DNA of 64,000 nucleotides from positions 62,001 to 126,000 of the forward strand of contig DAOUMV010000020.1 of NCBI GenBank assembly GCA_034408935.1, given 5' to 3'. Below, one piece after another: positions 57,211 through 64,000 of this stretch; position 1 is the stretch's first letter, and every line of letters starts with the position of its first letter. The notes beneath the pieces were generated by a model that made no database searches, had not been told where the DNA came from, and saw nothing but the letters and a program-made list of their open reading frames with translations. Origin of the DNA: DAOUMF01 sp034408935 (GTDB taxonomy: Bacteria > Chloroflexota > Dehalococcoidia > SM23-28-2 > RBG-16-64-32). A program made the position numbers and the translations under genes.

Positions 57211-58503
57211 TTAGCTCTGCTCCTCCTCCCCCTACTCGTCCTCCTGGCCGTCGTCGGGGCGCTTTCCCTTTCGCCGCCGTCGCTCTCCGCCCAGGCCCTC
57301 ACCGTGACCGACGACGGCGTCGAGAACCGCTTCCCCGACGAGATCGAGTTCCGCGTCTCCGCTCAGAGCGACCAGCCCATCGAGGAGATCCGCCTGCGCT
57401 ACACGATTCTACCGGACGGCACCACCGCTAGCGGCGTCCCCGAGTTCGAGCCCGCCGCCTCCGTCTCCACCAGCTTCACCCTCGCCGGCAACGAGCCCCC
57501 GCAGATCTACCTCCCGCCCGGCACCCGCATCGACTACCACTGGGAGGTCGAGGACGCCGCCGGCAACACCGCCACCACGCCCGAGACCAGCATCGTCTAC
57601 GAGGACACCCGCTTCCAATGGTCGACGGTCGAGGCGGACGGCGTCATCGTCCACTACTACTCGGGCAGCGAGGACGATGCCCGGGCCATGCTGGACGTGG
57701 CCGAAGACACGATCGCCGAGATGTCCGACCTCCTCGGCGCCACCATCGATTTCCCCGTCAACGTTCGCATCTACGACTCCTCCGGCGACATGCAACCCGC
57801 CCTCCAGCGCCGCAGCGAGTCCTACGAAGCGCAGATAACCACCGCCGGCGTCCGCGTCTCCTCCGACACCGTCCTCGTGCTCGGCAACGTCTCCTTCATC
57901 ACCCTCCGCCACGAGCTCACCCACGTGGTCACCGCCGCCGCCGGCGAGGGCCCCTTCGGCCAGATGCCCGCCTGGCTCGACGAGGGAACCGCTGTCTACG
58001 CCCAGGGCGACGCCGGCGGCTTCGGCGCCGCCGTCGAGCAGGCCATCGACCGCGGCAACGTCTTCTCCGTCCGCTCTATCACCTCCTACCCCGGCGATCC
58101 CGACAAGGTGAACCTCTTCTACGGCCAGTCCTGGAGCCTCGTCTCCTTCCTCATCGATACCTACGGCGAGGAGAAGTTCGCTCAGCTCTTCGCCGAGATC
58201 AAGGCCGGCAACACCACCGATGCCGCCCTCCAGGCCGTCTACGGCTTCGACCAGGGTGGCCTCGACGCCGAATGGCGCGCCAGTGTCGGCCTGCCCCCCC
58301 GCGATGATGCCACCAACCACGATGAGGAGGCGGTGCCCACCTTCCCGCCCTCGGACGGCGGCGACGCCAGCGGCTCCCCCGCCCACGCAGACGATGGCGG
58401 TACCTCAGCCGGCACCATCATCGGCCTCGCCCTCGGCATTCTCGCCGTCGCCTCCGCCATCGCCCTCGCCACGCTCGTGCTTGCGCGTAGGTTCCGCCCC
58501 TAG
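57094..58503 (+). CDS. Peptidase-MA-like secreted metalloprotease with C-terminal anchor
   Basis: About 469 residues if started at the GTG in the repeat (TTG 57112 is another option); no start exists between the repeat and the signal helix. The signal helix is LLALLLLPLLVLLAVVGALS, ending near SAQA. An Ig-like region follows to about residue 175. The gluzincin-like part has LRHELTHVVTAAA and the downstream MPAWLDEGTAVYAQG glutamate, as in peptidase MA. A Gly/Asp/Thr linker leads to a C-terminal helix and LARRFRP. It is extracellular and doubly anchored. The N-region of the signal is encoded by repeat sequence. Confidence 0.75.
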   Translation: MLKDDELSLRGAKRRGNLASAEIATARSRGPRDGFFSTLLALLLLPLLVLLAVVGALSLSPPSLSAQALTVTDDGVENRFPDEIEFRVSAQSDQPIEEIRLRYTILPDGTTASGVPEFEPAASVSTSFTLAGNEPPQIYLPPGTRIDYHWEVEDAAGNTATTPETSIVYEDTRFQWSTVEADGVIVHYYSGSEDDARAMLDVAEDTIAEMSDLLGATIDFPVNVRIYDSSGDMQPALQRRSESYEAQITTAGVRVSSDTVLVLGNVSFITLRHELTHVVTAAAGEGPFGQMPAWLDEGTAVYAQGDAGGFGAAVEQAIDRGNVFSVRSITSYPGDPDKVNLFYGQSWSLVSFLIDTYGEEKFAQLFAEIKAGNTTDAALQAVYGFDQGGLDAEWRASVGLPPRDDATNHDEEAVPTFPPSDGGDASGSPAHADDGGTSAGTIIGLALGILAVASAIALATLVLARRFRP

Positions 58504-58530
58504 CACTTGCCCTCGCGCCCCACGAGCCCG

Positions 58531-58553
58531 CCTGTCCTGAGCTTGTCGAAGGG
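58531..58553. repeat. Family D repeat fragment
   Basis: CCTGTCCTGAGCTTGTCGAAGG, a single unit in the gap between the peptidase-MA-like gene and the convergent GDT1-like gene. Confidence 0.6.
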
Positions 58554-58622
58554 CCGCTTCCGCTAGCGGACTATCGGCCCCTTGCCCAGCTTTCTCGCTG
58601 TCCCGCTTCGCTTCCTCCTGCC

Positions 58623-58895
58623 TCACAACACACGGAACCAGATTAGGACACCCATGAGGACAAACAGAGCGGCGGCACCGCGACGGAGAACGGCGTCCGG
58701 CACGACTTGGGCAATCCCTTGACCCACAACGGCGGCTAGCGCCGTGATGAGCACCAGCGCCAGAGCCGCGCCGAGGAAGACCGGAATGGGCTCCTTGTGC
58801 CGTGCCACCAGCGTAATGACCGCCAACTGGGTCTTGTCTCCCAGCTCTGCCAGAAACAGAAGACCGAAAGTGCTGAACAGAAGCTTCAGTTCCAT
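58623..58895 (-). CDS. GDT1/TMEM165-family (UPF0016) cation transporter, half-size
   Basis: 90 residues from the ATG at 58895 (an in-frame start at 58955 is less likely). Three transmembrane helices. The family signature E-x-G-D-K-T is AELGDKTQLAVI (~15-26). Prokaryotic half-size members act as homo- or heterodimers exporting manganese or calcium. Only one copy of the motif is present and no second half-gene is adjacent, so a homodimer is expected. Confidence 0.85.
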   Translation of the reverse strand: MELKLLFSTFGLLFLAELGDKTQLAVITLVARHKEPIPVFLGAALALVLITALAAVVGQGIAQVVPDAVLRRGAAALFVLMGVLIWFRVL

Positions 58896-59126
58896 GAGCG
58901 TCTCACCCTTCCGCCTGTGCCCGCCGTAGCCTCGCCGTCGGCCGTGTGCCTTCACGACCCGGTAGCCAAGGATACACCGTTTGTCGCATCCTCGGCACCC
59001 TGCGACTCGGATTCCCGAAGAGGGGCCTCACAAGCCCGCCAGCGGCTCCCCGTCCGAACGCTCGCCACCCTCGCCCCCGGCGTGGCTTCCGCCCGTAGGG
59101 GCGCCGCTGGCTGCGCCCCCATGCTT

Positions 59127-59175
59127 GTCATTCCGAGCGGGGCGAGGAATCTGGGGCCGGGGTGGCCCTCGCCGT
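59127..59175. repeat. Family B repeat (short form)
   Basis: GTCATTCCGAGCGGGGCGAG then GAATCTGGGGCCGGGGTGGC. Followed by CCTCGCCGTCGCCATC, which resembles the 3' end of the peptidase-MA-like gene. Confidence 0.7.
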
Positions 59176-59295
59176 CGCCATCCCCCCGGGCGCCCCTTCC
59201 GCTACCGATCTGTTATTCTGACCGAAGCGAAGAATCCGCGGCCGGGGCCCGACGCTGTTAGCGCCAACCGTCACGGGCGGGTGGAAGGAGGAACC

Positions 59296-59706
59296 ATGTC
59301 GCAACTGCCGCAGGAGCTCCCCCGGAGCGCCTTGATGGACCTCATCGGCGGCGAGCTGGGTCCGTGGGAGGAGGGCCGCGTCGTAATGTCCATCAAGCTC
59401 CAGGACCGGCACATGAACCCGGGCGGCGTCGTGCACGGCGGCGTCCTCGCGACCCTGATGGACGAGGCCACGGCCCACTCCATCGCCACCGTCCGCGGCC
59501 TCGAATCACCCCTCGCTACCGTTGACATGAACGTCAGCTTCCTCTCCGGCGCCCGTCCCGGCGACGAGCTCCAGTGCGAGGCCCGTGCCCTGCGTGTCGG
59601 TAGCTCGGTCGCCTTCTCCGAGGCGGAGATTCGCCGCCGCGGCCGCGACGACCTCGTAGCCAAGGGCCGCTTCACCTACGCCATCCTGCCGCCTCGCGGT
59701 CCCTGA
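59296..59706 (+). CDS. PaaI-like hotdog-fold thioesterase
   Basis: 136 residues. MNPGGVVHGGVLATLMDEATAHS (~39-61) is the hotdog helix with its catalytic Asp, followed by VDMNVSFLSGARPGDEL and FSEAEI. It hydrolyses acyl- or aryl-CoA esters, precise substrate unknown. GGAAGGAGG 6 nt before the ATG settles the start; the open frame to 58981 reads a family B repeat. Confidence 0.9.
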   Translation: MSQLPQELPRSALMDLIGGELGPWEEGRVVMSIKLQDRHMNPGGVVHGGVLATLMDEATAHSIATVRGLESPLATVDMNVSFLSGARPGDELQCEARALRVGSSVAFSEAEIRRRGRDDLVAKGRFTYAILPPRGP

Positions 59707-59731
59707 GCGCCGTCGCCGCCGCTAGGGATCT

Positions 59732-59812
59732 GTCATTCCGAGCGGAGCGAGGAATCTGGGGCCGGGGTGGCCCTCGCCACCCTCATCCTCGCCCGCCGCC
59801 ATCGGTCGTTCG
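59732..59812. repeat. Family B repeat (short form) followed by a gene-tail fragment
   Basis: GTCATTCCGAGCGGAGCGAG, GAATCTGGGGCCGGGGTGGC to 59776. Then CCTCGCCACCCTCATCCTC and GCCCGCCGCC follow, translating as LATLILARR. This matches the C-terminal helix of the protein at 57094. Confidence 0.6.
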
Positions 59813-59868
59813 GTCGGACACGTCTGCCCATACAGCCGTGCATCCCGTACGCACGCACGATTTCCCGG

Positions 59869-61242
59869 CTAGGTGCCGGTCTTCGGCTTTCTTTGCTGAT
59901 CCGTCCCAAGGGTACGAAGGAAGGCGTAGCCAGCCAGGCCGGCGATAACGGAAGCAGCAAGTATCCCCACCTTCGCCTCCGATATGAGTTCGGCATCCTC
60001 AAACGCCAGCCCGGTGATGAACAACGAGACGGTGAATCCCATCCCGCCGAGCAACCCAACCCCGACCATGTGCGCCCATCTCATACCGGTTGGCAGCGAG
60101 GTGATTCCCAGCCGAACGGCGACCCAAGAGAAGCCGACGATGCCCAGCGGATCGCCAATCACCAACCCCAAGATGATGCCCAGCGTGATGGGACTGGACA
60201 TCGAATCCCCCAGGATGCCGCCAGACAGATCCAGGCCGGCATTGGCAAGTGCGAACAAGGGGACGACAGCAAAGCTCGTTAGAGGATGGAGGAGCCGCTC
60301 CAACCGTTCGAGAGGCGCCTCTGTCCCCTCCGTTAGCTGCTCGGCCTGCCCTAACAACATCTCCGCCCTGTCCTCATCGCCTTCAGCCAGTGCCTCGCGG
60401 AATCCCGTCACAAGCGACCCCATCGACTCTGCATATGTGCTCTTGGTGAAGTAAGGGCTCGCTGGAGTCAGAAGGCCCAGGACAACGCCGGCGATGGTTG
60501 CATGGACGCCCGTCTTCAGCACTGCCACCCAGAAGAGAGCGCCGACAATGAAATACGCGTTCACACCCTGCACTCCCGTGCGCCTCATAGCCACGATGAC
60601 CCCCAGCAGGAGTACCGCCATGCCCAGCGCCTCAAACGACACGCTTTCTGCGTAGAAGATCGCCACCACGACGATTGCGCCGATGTCATCTACGATGGCG
60701 AGCGCGAGCAGGAACACCCTCACCTCGGAAGGGATCCGCCTTCCCAGCAGGGCGAGCACGCCCAAGGCGAAGGCTATGTCCGTGGCCATCGGGATGCCCC
60801 ATCCCCTTGCGCCATCTCCGCCCGCATTGAGGGAAAGAAACAGCAAGGCAGGGACCACCATGCCGCCCAGCGCCGCCACCGCTGGTAGGGCTGCTCGCCG
60901 CACATCCCCAAGCTCGCCGTGGACAAGTTCCCGCTTGATCTCGAGCCCCACCACGAAGAAGAAGAACGTCATCAGCGCCTTGTTGACCCAGACCCGCAGC
61001 TCCTCTGAGATCGAGAACAGCCCCACATCCACGCTCAAGGTCGACTCCCAGAGGTCGGAGTACGACTCGTCCCACGGGGAATTCGCCCACACTATTGCGG
61101 CTACTGCTGCCGCCAGCAGGATGACGCCGCTCGCTGCTTCCGTGCGGACGAAGGAATGCGTCGGCAGAAGCAGATGCCGCGCGATGTACGAGTGCTCCGC
61201 CTGTACGCTCAGCGCCCCTCGAATACGAGGTGGGATATTCAT
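59869..61242 (-). CDS. nhaA: Na+/H+ antiporter NhaA
   Basis: 457 residues, about 12 helices. MTFFFFVVGLEIKRELV and the paired aspartates in LALAIVDDIGAIVVVA (~163-178), with IPMATDIAFALGVLAL before them, are the transport site. The C-terminal GMGFTVSLFITGLAF is canonical. A loop at about 290-320 (EALAEGDEDRAEMLLGQAEQ) is an acidic insert also seen in other NhaA-family members. It exchanges sodium for protons for pH and salt homeostasis. Confidence 0.95.
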   Translation of the reverse strand: MNIPPRIRGALSVQAEHSYIARHLLLPTHSFVRTEAASGVILLAAAVAAIVWANSPWDESYSDLWESTLSVDVGLFSISEELRVWVNKALMTFFFFVVGLEIKRELVHGELGDVRRAALPAVAALGGMVVPALLFLSLNAGGDGARGWGIPMATDIAFALGVLALLGRRIPSEVRVFLLALAIVDDIGAIVVVAIFYAESVSFEALGMAVLLLGVIVAMRRTGVQGVNAYFIVGALFWVAVLKTGVHATIAGVVLGLLTPASPYFTKSTYAESMGSLVTGFREALAEGDEDRAEMLLGQAEQLTEGTEAPLERLERLLHPLTSFAVVPLFALANAGLDLSGGILGDSMSSPITLGIILGLVIGDPLGIVGFSWVAVRLGITSLPTGMRWAHMVGVGLLGGMGFTVSLFITGLAFEDAELISEAKVGILAASVIAGLAGYAFLRTLGTDQQRKPKTGT

Positions 61243-61349
61243 GTCGTCTCACACCCTCAACCGCTGAGTATACCGGCAGAGCTCGCAAGGGCAAGACCGC
61301 CGACGCCGCCCGCCCGAAAGGGCGCCGCTCGCTGCCCCCCCCCATGCTT

Positions 61350-61388
61350 GTCATTCCGAGCGGAGCGAGGAATCTGGGGCCGGGGTGT
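61350..61388. repeat. Family B repeat (short form)
   Basis: GTCATTCCGAGCGGAGCGAG, GAATCTGGGGCCGGGGTG, preceded by the same CGCTCGCTGCCCCCC context as the copy at 61990. Confidence 0.7.
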
Positions 61389-61531
61389 CCCTCCAGCTCC
61401 CGCCTGCGTCTACCTTAGCAACTCACGCCCGGCTGTTTCTGCGAGCGGCTGCAACCGCCCGACGTGCTACACTGCGGACGACATCCTGGACGGCGACGCA
61501 CAACGTTTGCAGCGCATCGGGAGGTGATGCT

Positions 61532-61933
61532 ATGGAGACGGCGGCCAAGATCCTCATCGTTGGGGGCGTACTCAACCTTGCCTATGGATTCCTGACCGGG
61601 CTCTTCATGGCCAGCGTGCGAAGGACCAGCCCGGAGGCGCCGCGGTATCTCGTCTCGGCACACTTGACCCCGCTCATGGAGGGGGCCATGCTTCTGGGCC
61701 TGGTCATTGCGCTCGGCCTTTCCGACCTGCCTACCGGCGTCGAAACGCTCGCGGCGTCACTTCTCGTGGCCGCGTCGGCGCTCCTGGCAGCCGCCGACAC
61801 CCTATGCTGGCTCCAGGGCATCAAGGACGCCTTCGCCGAGCGGCCGCCTGGCCTCTTCATGGGTGTGACACAGGGCACCCTGGCCAGCGTCGGGCTCGCC
61901 ATCCTCACTGTCGGAGTGTTTCGAGGCCTCTAG
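61532..61933 (+). CDS. Four-helix membrane protein, possibly hydroxylaminobenzene-mutase-like
   Basis: 133 residues. GGGAGGTGATGCT before the ATG sets the start. The four hydrophobic helices are at about 7-25, 45-63, 67-88 and 105-130. FLTGLFM, SAHLTPLMEGAMLLGL resembles the HabA/styrene-associated integral membrane family (LTGL, AHLxGxxxG), but the similarity is by eye and weak. No neighbours indicate a pathway. Confidence 0.5.
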   Translation: METAAKILIVGGVLNLAYGFLTGLFMASVRRTSPEAPRYLVSAHLTPLMEGAMLLGLVIALGLSDLPTGVETLAASLLVAASALLAAADTLCWLQGIKDAFAERPPGLFMGVTQGTLASVGLAILTVGVFRGL

Positions 61934-62267
61934 GTCTACGGCGGCCCCCTCCCCCTCTGACCTCTCGCCGCTCGCTGCCCCCCATGCCTGTCATTCCGAG
62001 CGCAGCGAGGAATCTGGGGCCGGGGCGACCCTCGCCGTCGCCGCCGCAATTGCCCTCGCCACTCTCGTCCTCGCCCGCCGCTCCGCGCTGAGCGAAGCCT
62101 CGGCCCCGGCCTCCCTGGGGTGGGGTCGCCTGCGAACGCAGTTCGGGGCGGGCTGGGTGGGACAGACAACACTGGCGTGGGGCCCTCACGTCGCCTGTCC
62201 CCCTCAGGCGGAGGCGCGCTGGGCGGGACGGACCACCCTGGGGTGGGGTGGCTCGCAGCGCCCGGCT
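61934..62267. repeat. Intergenic block of repeats (families B and C, gene-tail fragment)
   Basis: No gene. It holds a short family B repeat (61990-62030). A fragment translating as LAVAAAIALATLVLARR (62031-62085), copied from the end of the gene at 57094, follows directly. Two tandem family C units (62115-62180 and 62181-62250) come last, with GGGCTGGGTGGGAC and GCTGGGCGGGAC. Confidence 0.7.
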
Positions 62268-62609
62268 TCATCCCAACTTGCCCCCGTGACGGTACGGCCG
62301 CCCCTCGTTGTACTCCATCTTGCGGCGCAGAATCTCTTCCGTGTCCTGCTTCTCGTGTGTGAGCGTGTCGAGAATCCGGATCACGCAGTCGACGAGCTCC
62401 ACTGCCCATCCCTCAGGCTTTCCCTCAACGACATGCACCGGCGGGTTGCGCTCGCGCCACGCCTCAAGGGCCTCCGATAGCTCGCTGTGCATCAGAGCGA
62501 TCAACTCCGGGAACCGCCGGTTGTCCTCCCACCATCCCTTTTCCACGGCGCAGCCGTGAATCGCCTTCGCGATGGCGTTTAGCTCCCCGTTCCACTCGAT
62601 CTCCTGCAT
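62268..62609 (-). CDS. MazG-like nucleotide pyrophosphohydrolase
   Basis: 113 residues. The all-alpha NTP-pyrophosphatase motif is ELIALMHSELSEALEAWRE (EExxE-type metal ligands, ~40-58), with the later ELVDCVIRILD (ExxD, ~76-86). It hydrolyses (d)NTPs, possibly aberrant ones. AAGGAAGG before ATG 62609 favours that start over 62627. Single-gene unit. Confidence 0.83.
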   Translation of the reverse strand: MQEIEWNGELNAIAKAIHGCAVEKGWWEDNRRFPELIALMHSELSEALEAWRERNPPVHVVEGKPEGWAVELVDCVIRILDTLTHEKQDTEEILRRKMEYNEGRPYRHGGKLG

Positions 62610-62999
62610 GAGCCTTCCTTCCTTCATCTTCGACGTTGGGCGCGGGGCCTGGCAGCCTCGAGTCCAGCTGCCGCACCCCCCATCCTAATACGGAATCGAC
62701 CGCTTGCGCAGCGACCGCTGGGAGCGGCCTGCCGGCGTTCGCCCGCCCACCCTCGGCCTCGCCCGCACTCTTTGACGTCTGGCCGCAGCGCCGGTATGAT
62801 TGCGGCGTCAAGGGGACGGCAATGCATTCATGGGGGCGTTGTTGACATTGCTGACGCTCATCTCGCCTCGCGCCTCAGTCTTCCATTCGATCGCACTATG
62901 GGCGGCCCCGGTTTCCCATGAGACGGACCCCGCAGTCAGTCAGGACCTGATCCACATCGGCCGGTGCTTACGCGTGCCGCTAGACAGGAGGGTGCCACC
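62610..62999 (+). other. Leader region of the YiiX-like gene
   Basis: 390 bp without a confident gene. It contains the promoter at 62772-62800 and then about 190 nt of leader. The leader holds an 8-codon-scale mini-frame at 62823 (MHSWGRC) and a longer overlapping frame from 62830 starting MGALLTLLTLISPRAS. Neither has support beyond position. AGGAGG for the next gene is at its end. Confidence 0.5.
62772..62800 (+). promoter_or_regulatory. Promoter of the YiiX-like gene
   Basis: TTGACG (62772-62777), exactly 17 bp, TATGAT (62795-62800). Expected transcription start near 62807. Confidence 0.7.
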
Positions 63000-63821
63000 A
63001 TGCCAGAACAGCCCAGTGACGCCGAGCTTGAGGAGCTGCCGACGGCTCCCCTGACCACCGCAAAGGTACGAGCCATGCTCAACCGAGCGGATATCATACT
63101 GACCCGCGGGGGCGGGCTGACATCCTACGTCATCCGCTGGCTCACGCAGAGCTACTGGAATCACGTTGCCATCGTCTTCGTCATCGGCGACAGACCGCCG
63201 GAACTAGAACAGGGCTTCAACAACACCTTCATCCTTGAGGCCGAGTCGCGAGGCATCGACGCCCATCCCATCGACAAGTACATCGACAACGACAACCAGG
63301 ATATGGCTGTCTACCGCTTCCCGGACGCCGCCCTGCCGCCTGGCCGGGGAGCCGAATTCGTGAGGCGGGTTCGGGGGTTCGCGTTTGACCAGATCGATGC
63401 TCGCTACGGGTACGGCACCATCTTGACCATCGGCGAGAGGATACTGGGTCCCGTCGGCTGGGTGCTCAGACCGCTCATCCGCGCCCTCAAAGTCGCCATT
63501 GGCAATCGCAAGAAGGCCATCAACGACTTCGTCTGCAGCGGCGTTGTTCAGTACGCCTACTTCCGGGCCACATTCGGCGCGGAGACAGCGACGGGCGAAC
63601 CGTGGGATTCCTTCTTCGACATGGGCGACAACCGTCGCAATCTCATCGTGGATGCGGACACCCGAGCCGCCTTCGATCCCCAGGCCACCTTCCAGAGTGT
63701 CGCCGAGCAACTGAAACTGACCACTCCTGCCGACTTTTCGAGGGCGGCATCGCTTGGCGTGCTTAAATGCGTAGCCGAGCGGATCAAAGGAAACTGGGGG
63801 AGTAAGCCAACGAAGGCGTAG
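63000..63821 (+). CDS. YiiX-like permuted papain-fold cysteine peptidase/amidase
   Basis: 273 residues. The permuted NlpC/P60 (YiiX/YebB-like) pattern has the His early, in RADIILTRGGGLTSYVIRW...YWNHVAIVF. A conserved acidic/aromatic middle follows, and the nucleophile Cys comes late in NDFVCSGVVQYAYF. There is no signal peptide; the first 35 residues are acidic and disordered. Such enzymes act on peptide or lipid amide bonds. AGGAGG lies 8 nt before the ATG. The leader is long. Confidence 0.75.
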   Translation: MPEQPSDAELEELPTAPLTTAKVRAMLNRADIILTRGGGLTSYVIRWLTQSYWNHVAIVFVIGDRPPELEQGFNNTFILEAESRGIDAHPIDKYIDNDNQDMAVYRFPDAALPPGRGAEFVRRVRGFAFDQIDARYGYGTILTIGERILGPVGWVLRPLIRALKVAIGNRKKAINDFVCSGVVQYAYFRATFGAETATGEPWDSFFDMGDNRRNLIVDADTRAAFDPQATFQSVAEQLKLTTPADFSRAASLGVLKCVAERIKGNWGSKPTKA

Positions 63822-64000
63822 GTCCCCTCGCCCCCCGCCCTCGCCGCCCTGGCCCTCGCCCGCTGCTTCCGCCCGTACGTCGGGCGCGCACGCCTGTCCA
63901 TTAACCATCCTCACACCACTGCCGTTCTACGACTGGGTCCATACTCATCGCGACGACTTGATGGATAGCTTGCTCAGTGATCTCCAACGCATTATGGCCG
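63822..64000. other. Window end, no gene seen
   Basis: 179 bp. The first 50 bp (CCTCGCCGCCCTGGCCCTC) resemble the gene-tail fragment found after family B repeats. Nothing else is recognised and no reading frame can be supported before the edge. Confidence 0.4.

Noticed and set aside
1..64000. tRNA, rRNA or rRNA-like genes
   Set aside because: No T-arm-like GGTTCGAATCC context or rRNA core motif was recognised on either strand; a covariance search would be needed to exclude a divergent tRNA.

Overview
The window is a high-GC (roughly two-thirds G+C by eye), gene-dense bacterial chromosome segment. Lipoproteins with Gly/Glu-rich linkers, many promoters sitting directly on the start codon, a RemA-gmk pair, a Trp T-box, an EF-G2-like GTPase and a tungsten-type aldehyde oxidoreductase with a MoaD partner together suggest a Chloroflexota (Dehalococcoidia-like) genome. 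That placement is an inference; no rRNA or tRNA gene was recognised to test it.

Layout. Positions 1-3222 hold the end of a branched-chain amino-acid ABC importer (livH-livM) facing its lipoprotein solute receptor. 3404-8510 holds a BON protein, a site-2 protease, then tyrA, aroA, remA-like and gmk. 8507-9931 is a lipoprotein with an archaemetzincin-like but apparently dead domain. 10083-24563 is the centre of the window: a promoter and tryptophan-specific T-box lead into trpB2-trpS-trpE, trpG, trpD-trpC-trpF, trpB, trpA, aroH and aroF. Several small hypothetical genes, gene fragments and repeats interrupt this run. 24685-29634 holds scpA, a UroD-family protein, ribF, tyrS and a small NTF2-like protein. 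29656-32453 holds a beta-carbonic anhydrase and EF-G2. 32583-34090 is an ECF sigma factor followed by a zinc-finger anti-sigma domain fused to an O6-alkylguanine-DNA alkyltransferase.

35801-42081 (minus strand) is a tight six-gene operon: acpS, a MerR-like/cyclase/YHS protein, a PH-like protein, nnr, an MBL-fold hydrolase and recJ. 42261-50076 holds thyX, a PIN-like protein, a hicBA toxin-antitoxin pair between two copies of a truncated gene, a DUF429 protein, folD, a PAP2 protein, a DUF763 protein and an alkyl-sulfatase-like MBL protein preceded by a broken partial copy of itself. 50252-52107 is a lower-GC cassette with a frameshifted restriction-endonuclease-like gene. 52269-58503 holds a monooxygenase-like protein, endonuclease V, AOR plus MoaD, prfB with its programmed frameshift, and a peptidase-MA-like membrane protein. 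58623-63821 holds a GDT1-like transporter, a thioesterase, nhaA, a small membrane protein, a MazG-like protein and a YiiX-like papain-fold protein.

The intergenic DNA is unusual. At least five families of short dispersed repeats occur, some with terminal inverted repeats. They supply stop codons, start regions and even internal residues to host genes. In three places the 5' end of a gene, with or without its ribosome binding site, is duplicated beside a newly inserted small gene or module. The two most interesting functional candidates are the sigma/anti-sigma-alkyltransferase pair and the wHTH-zinc-ribbon-nuclease cassette.
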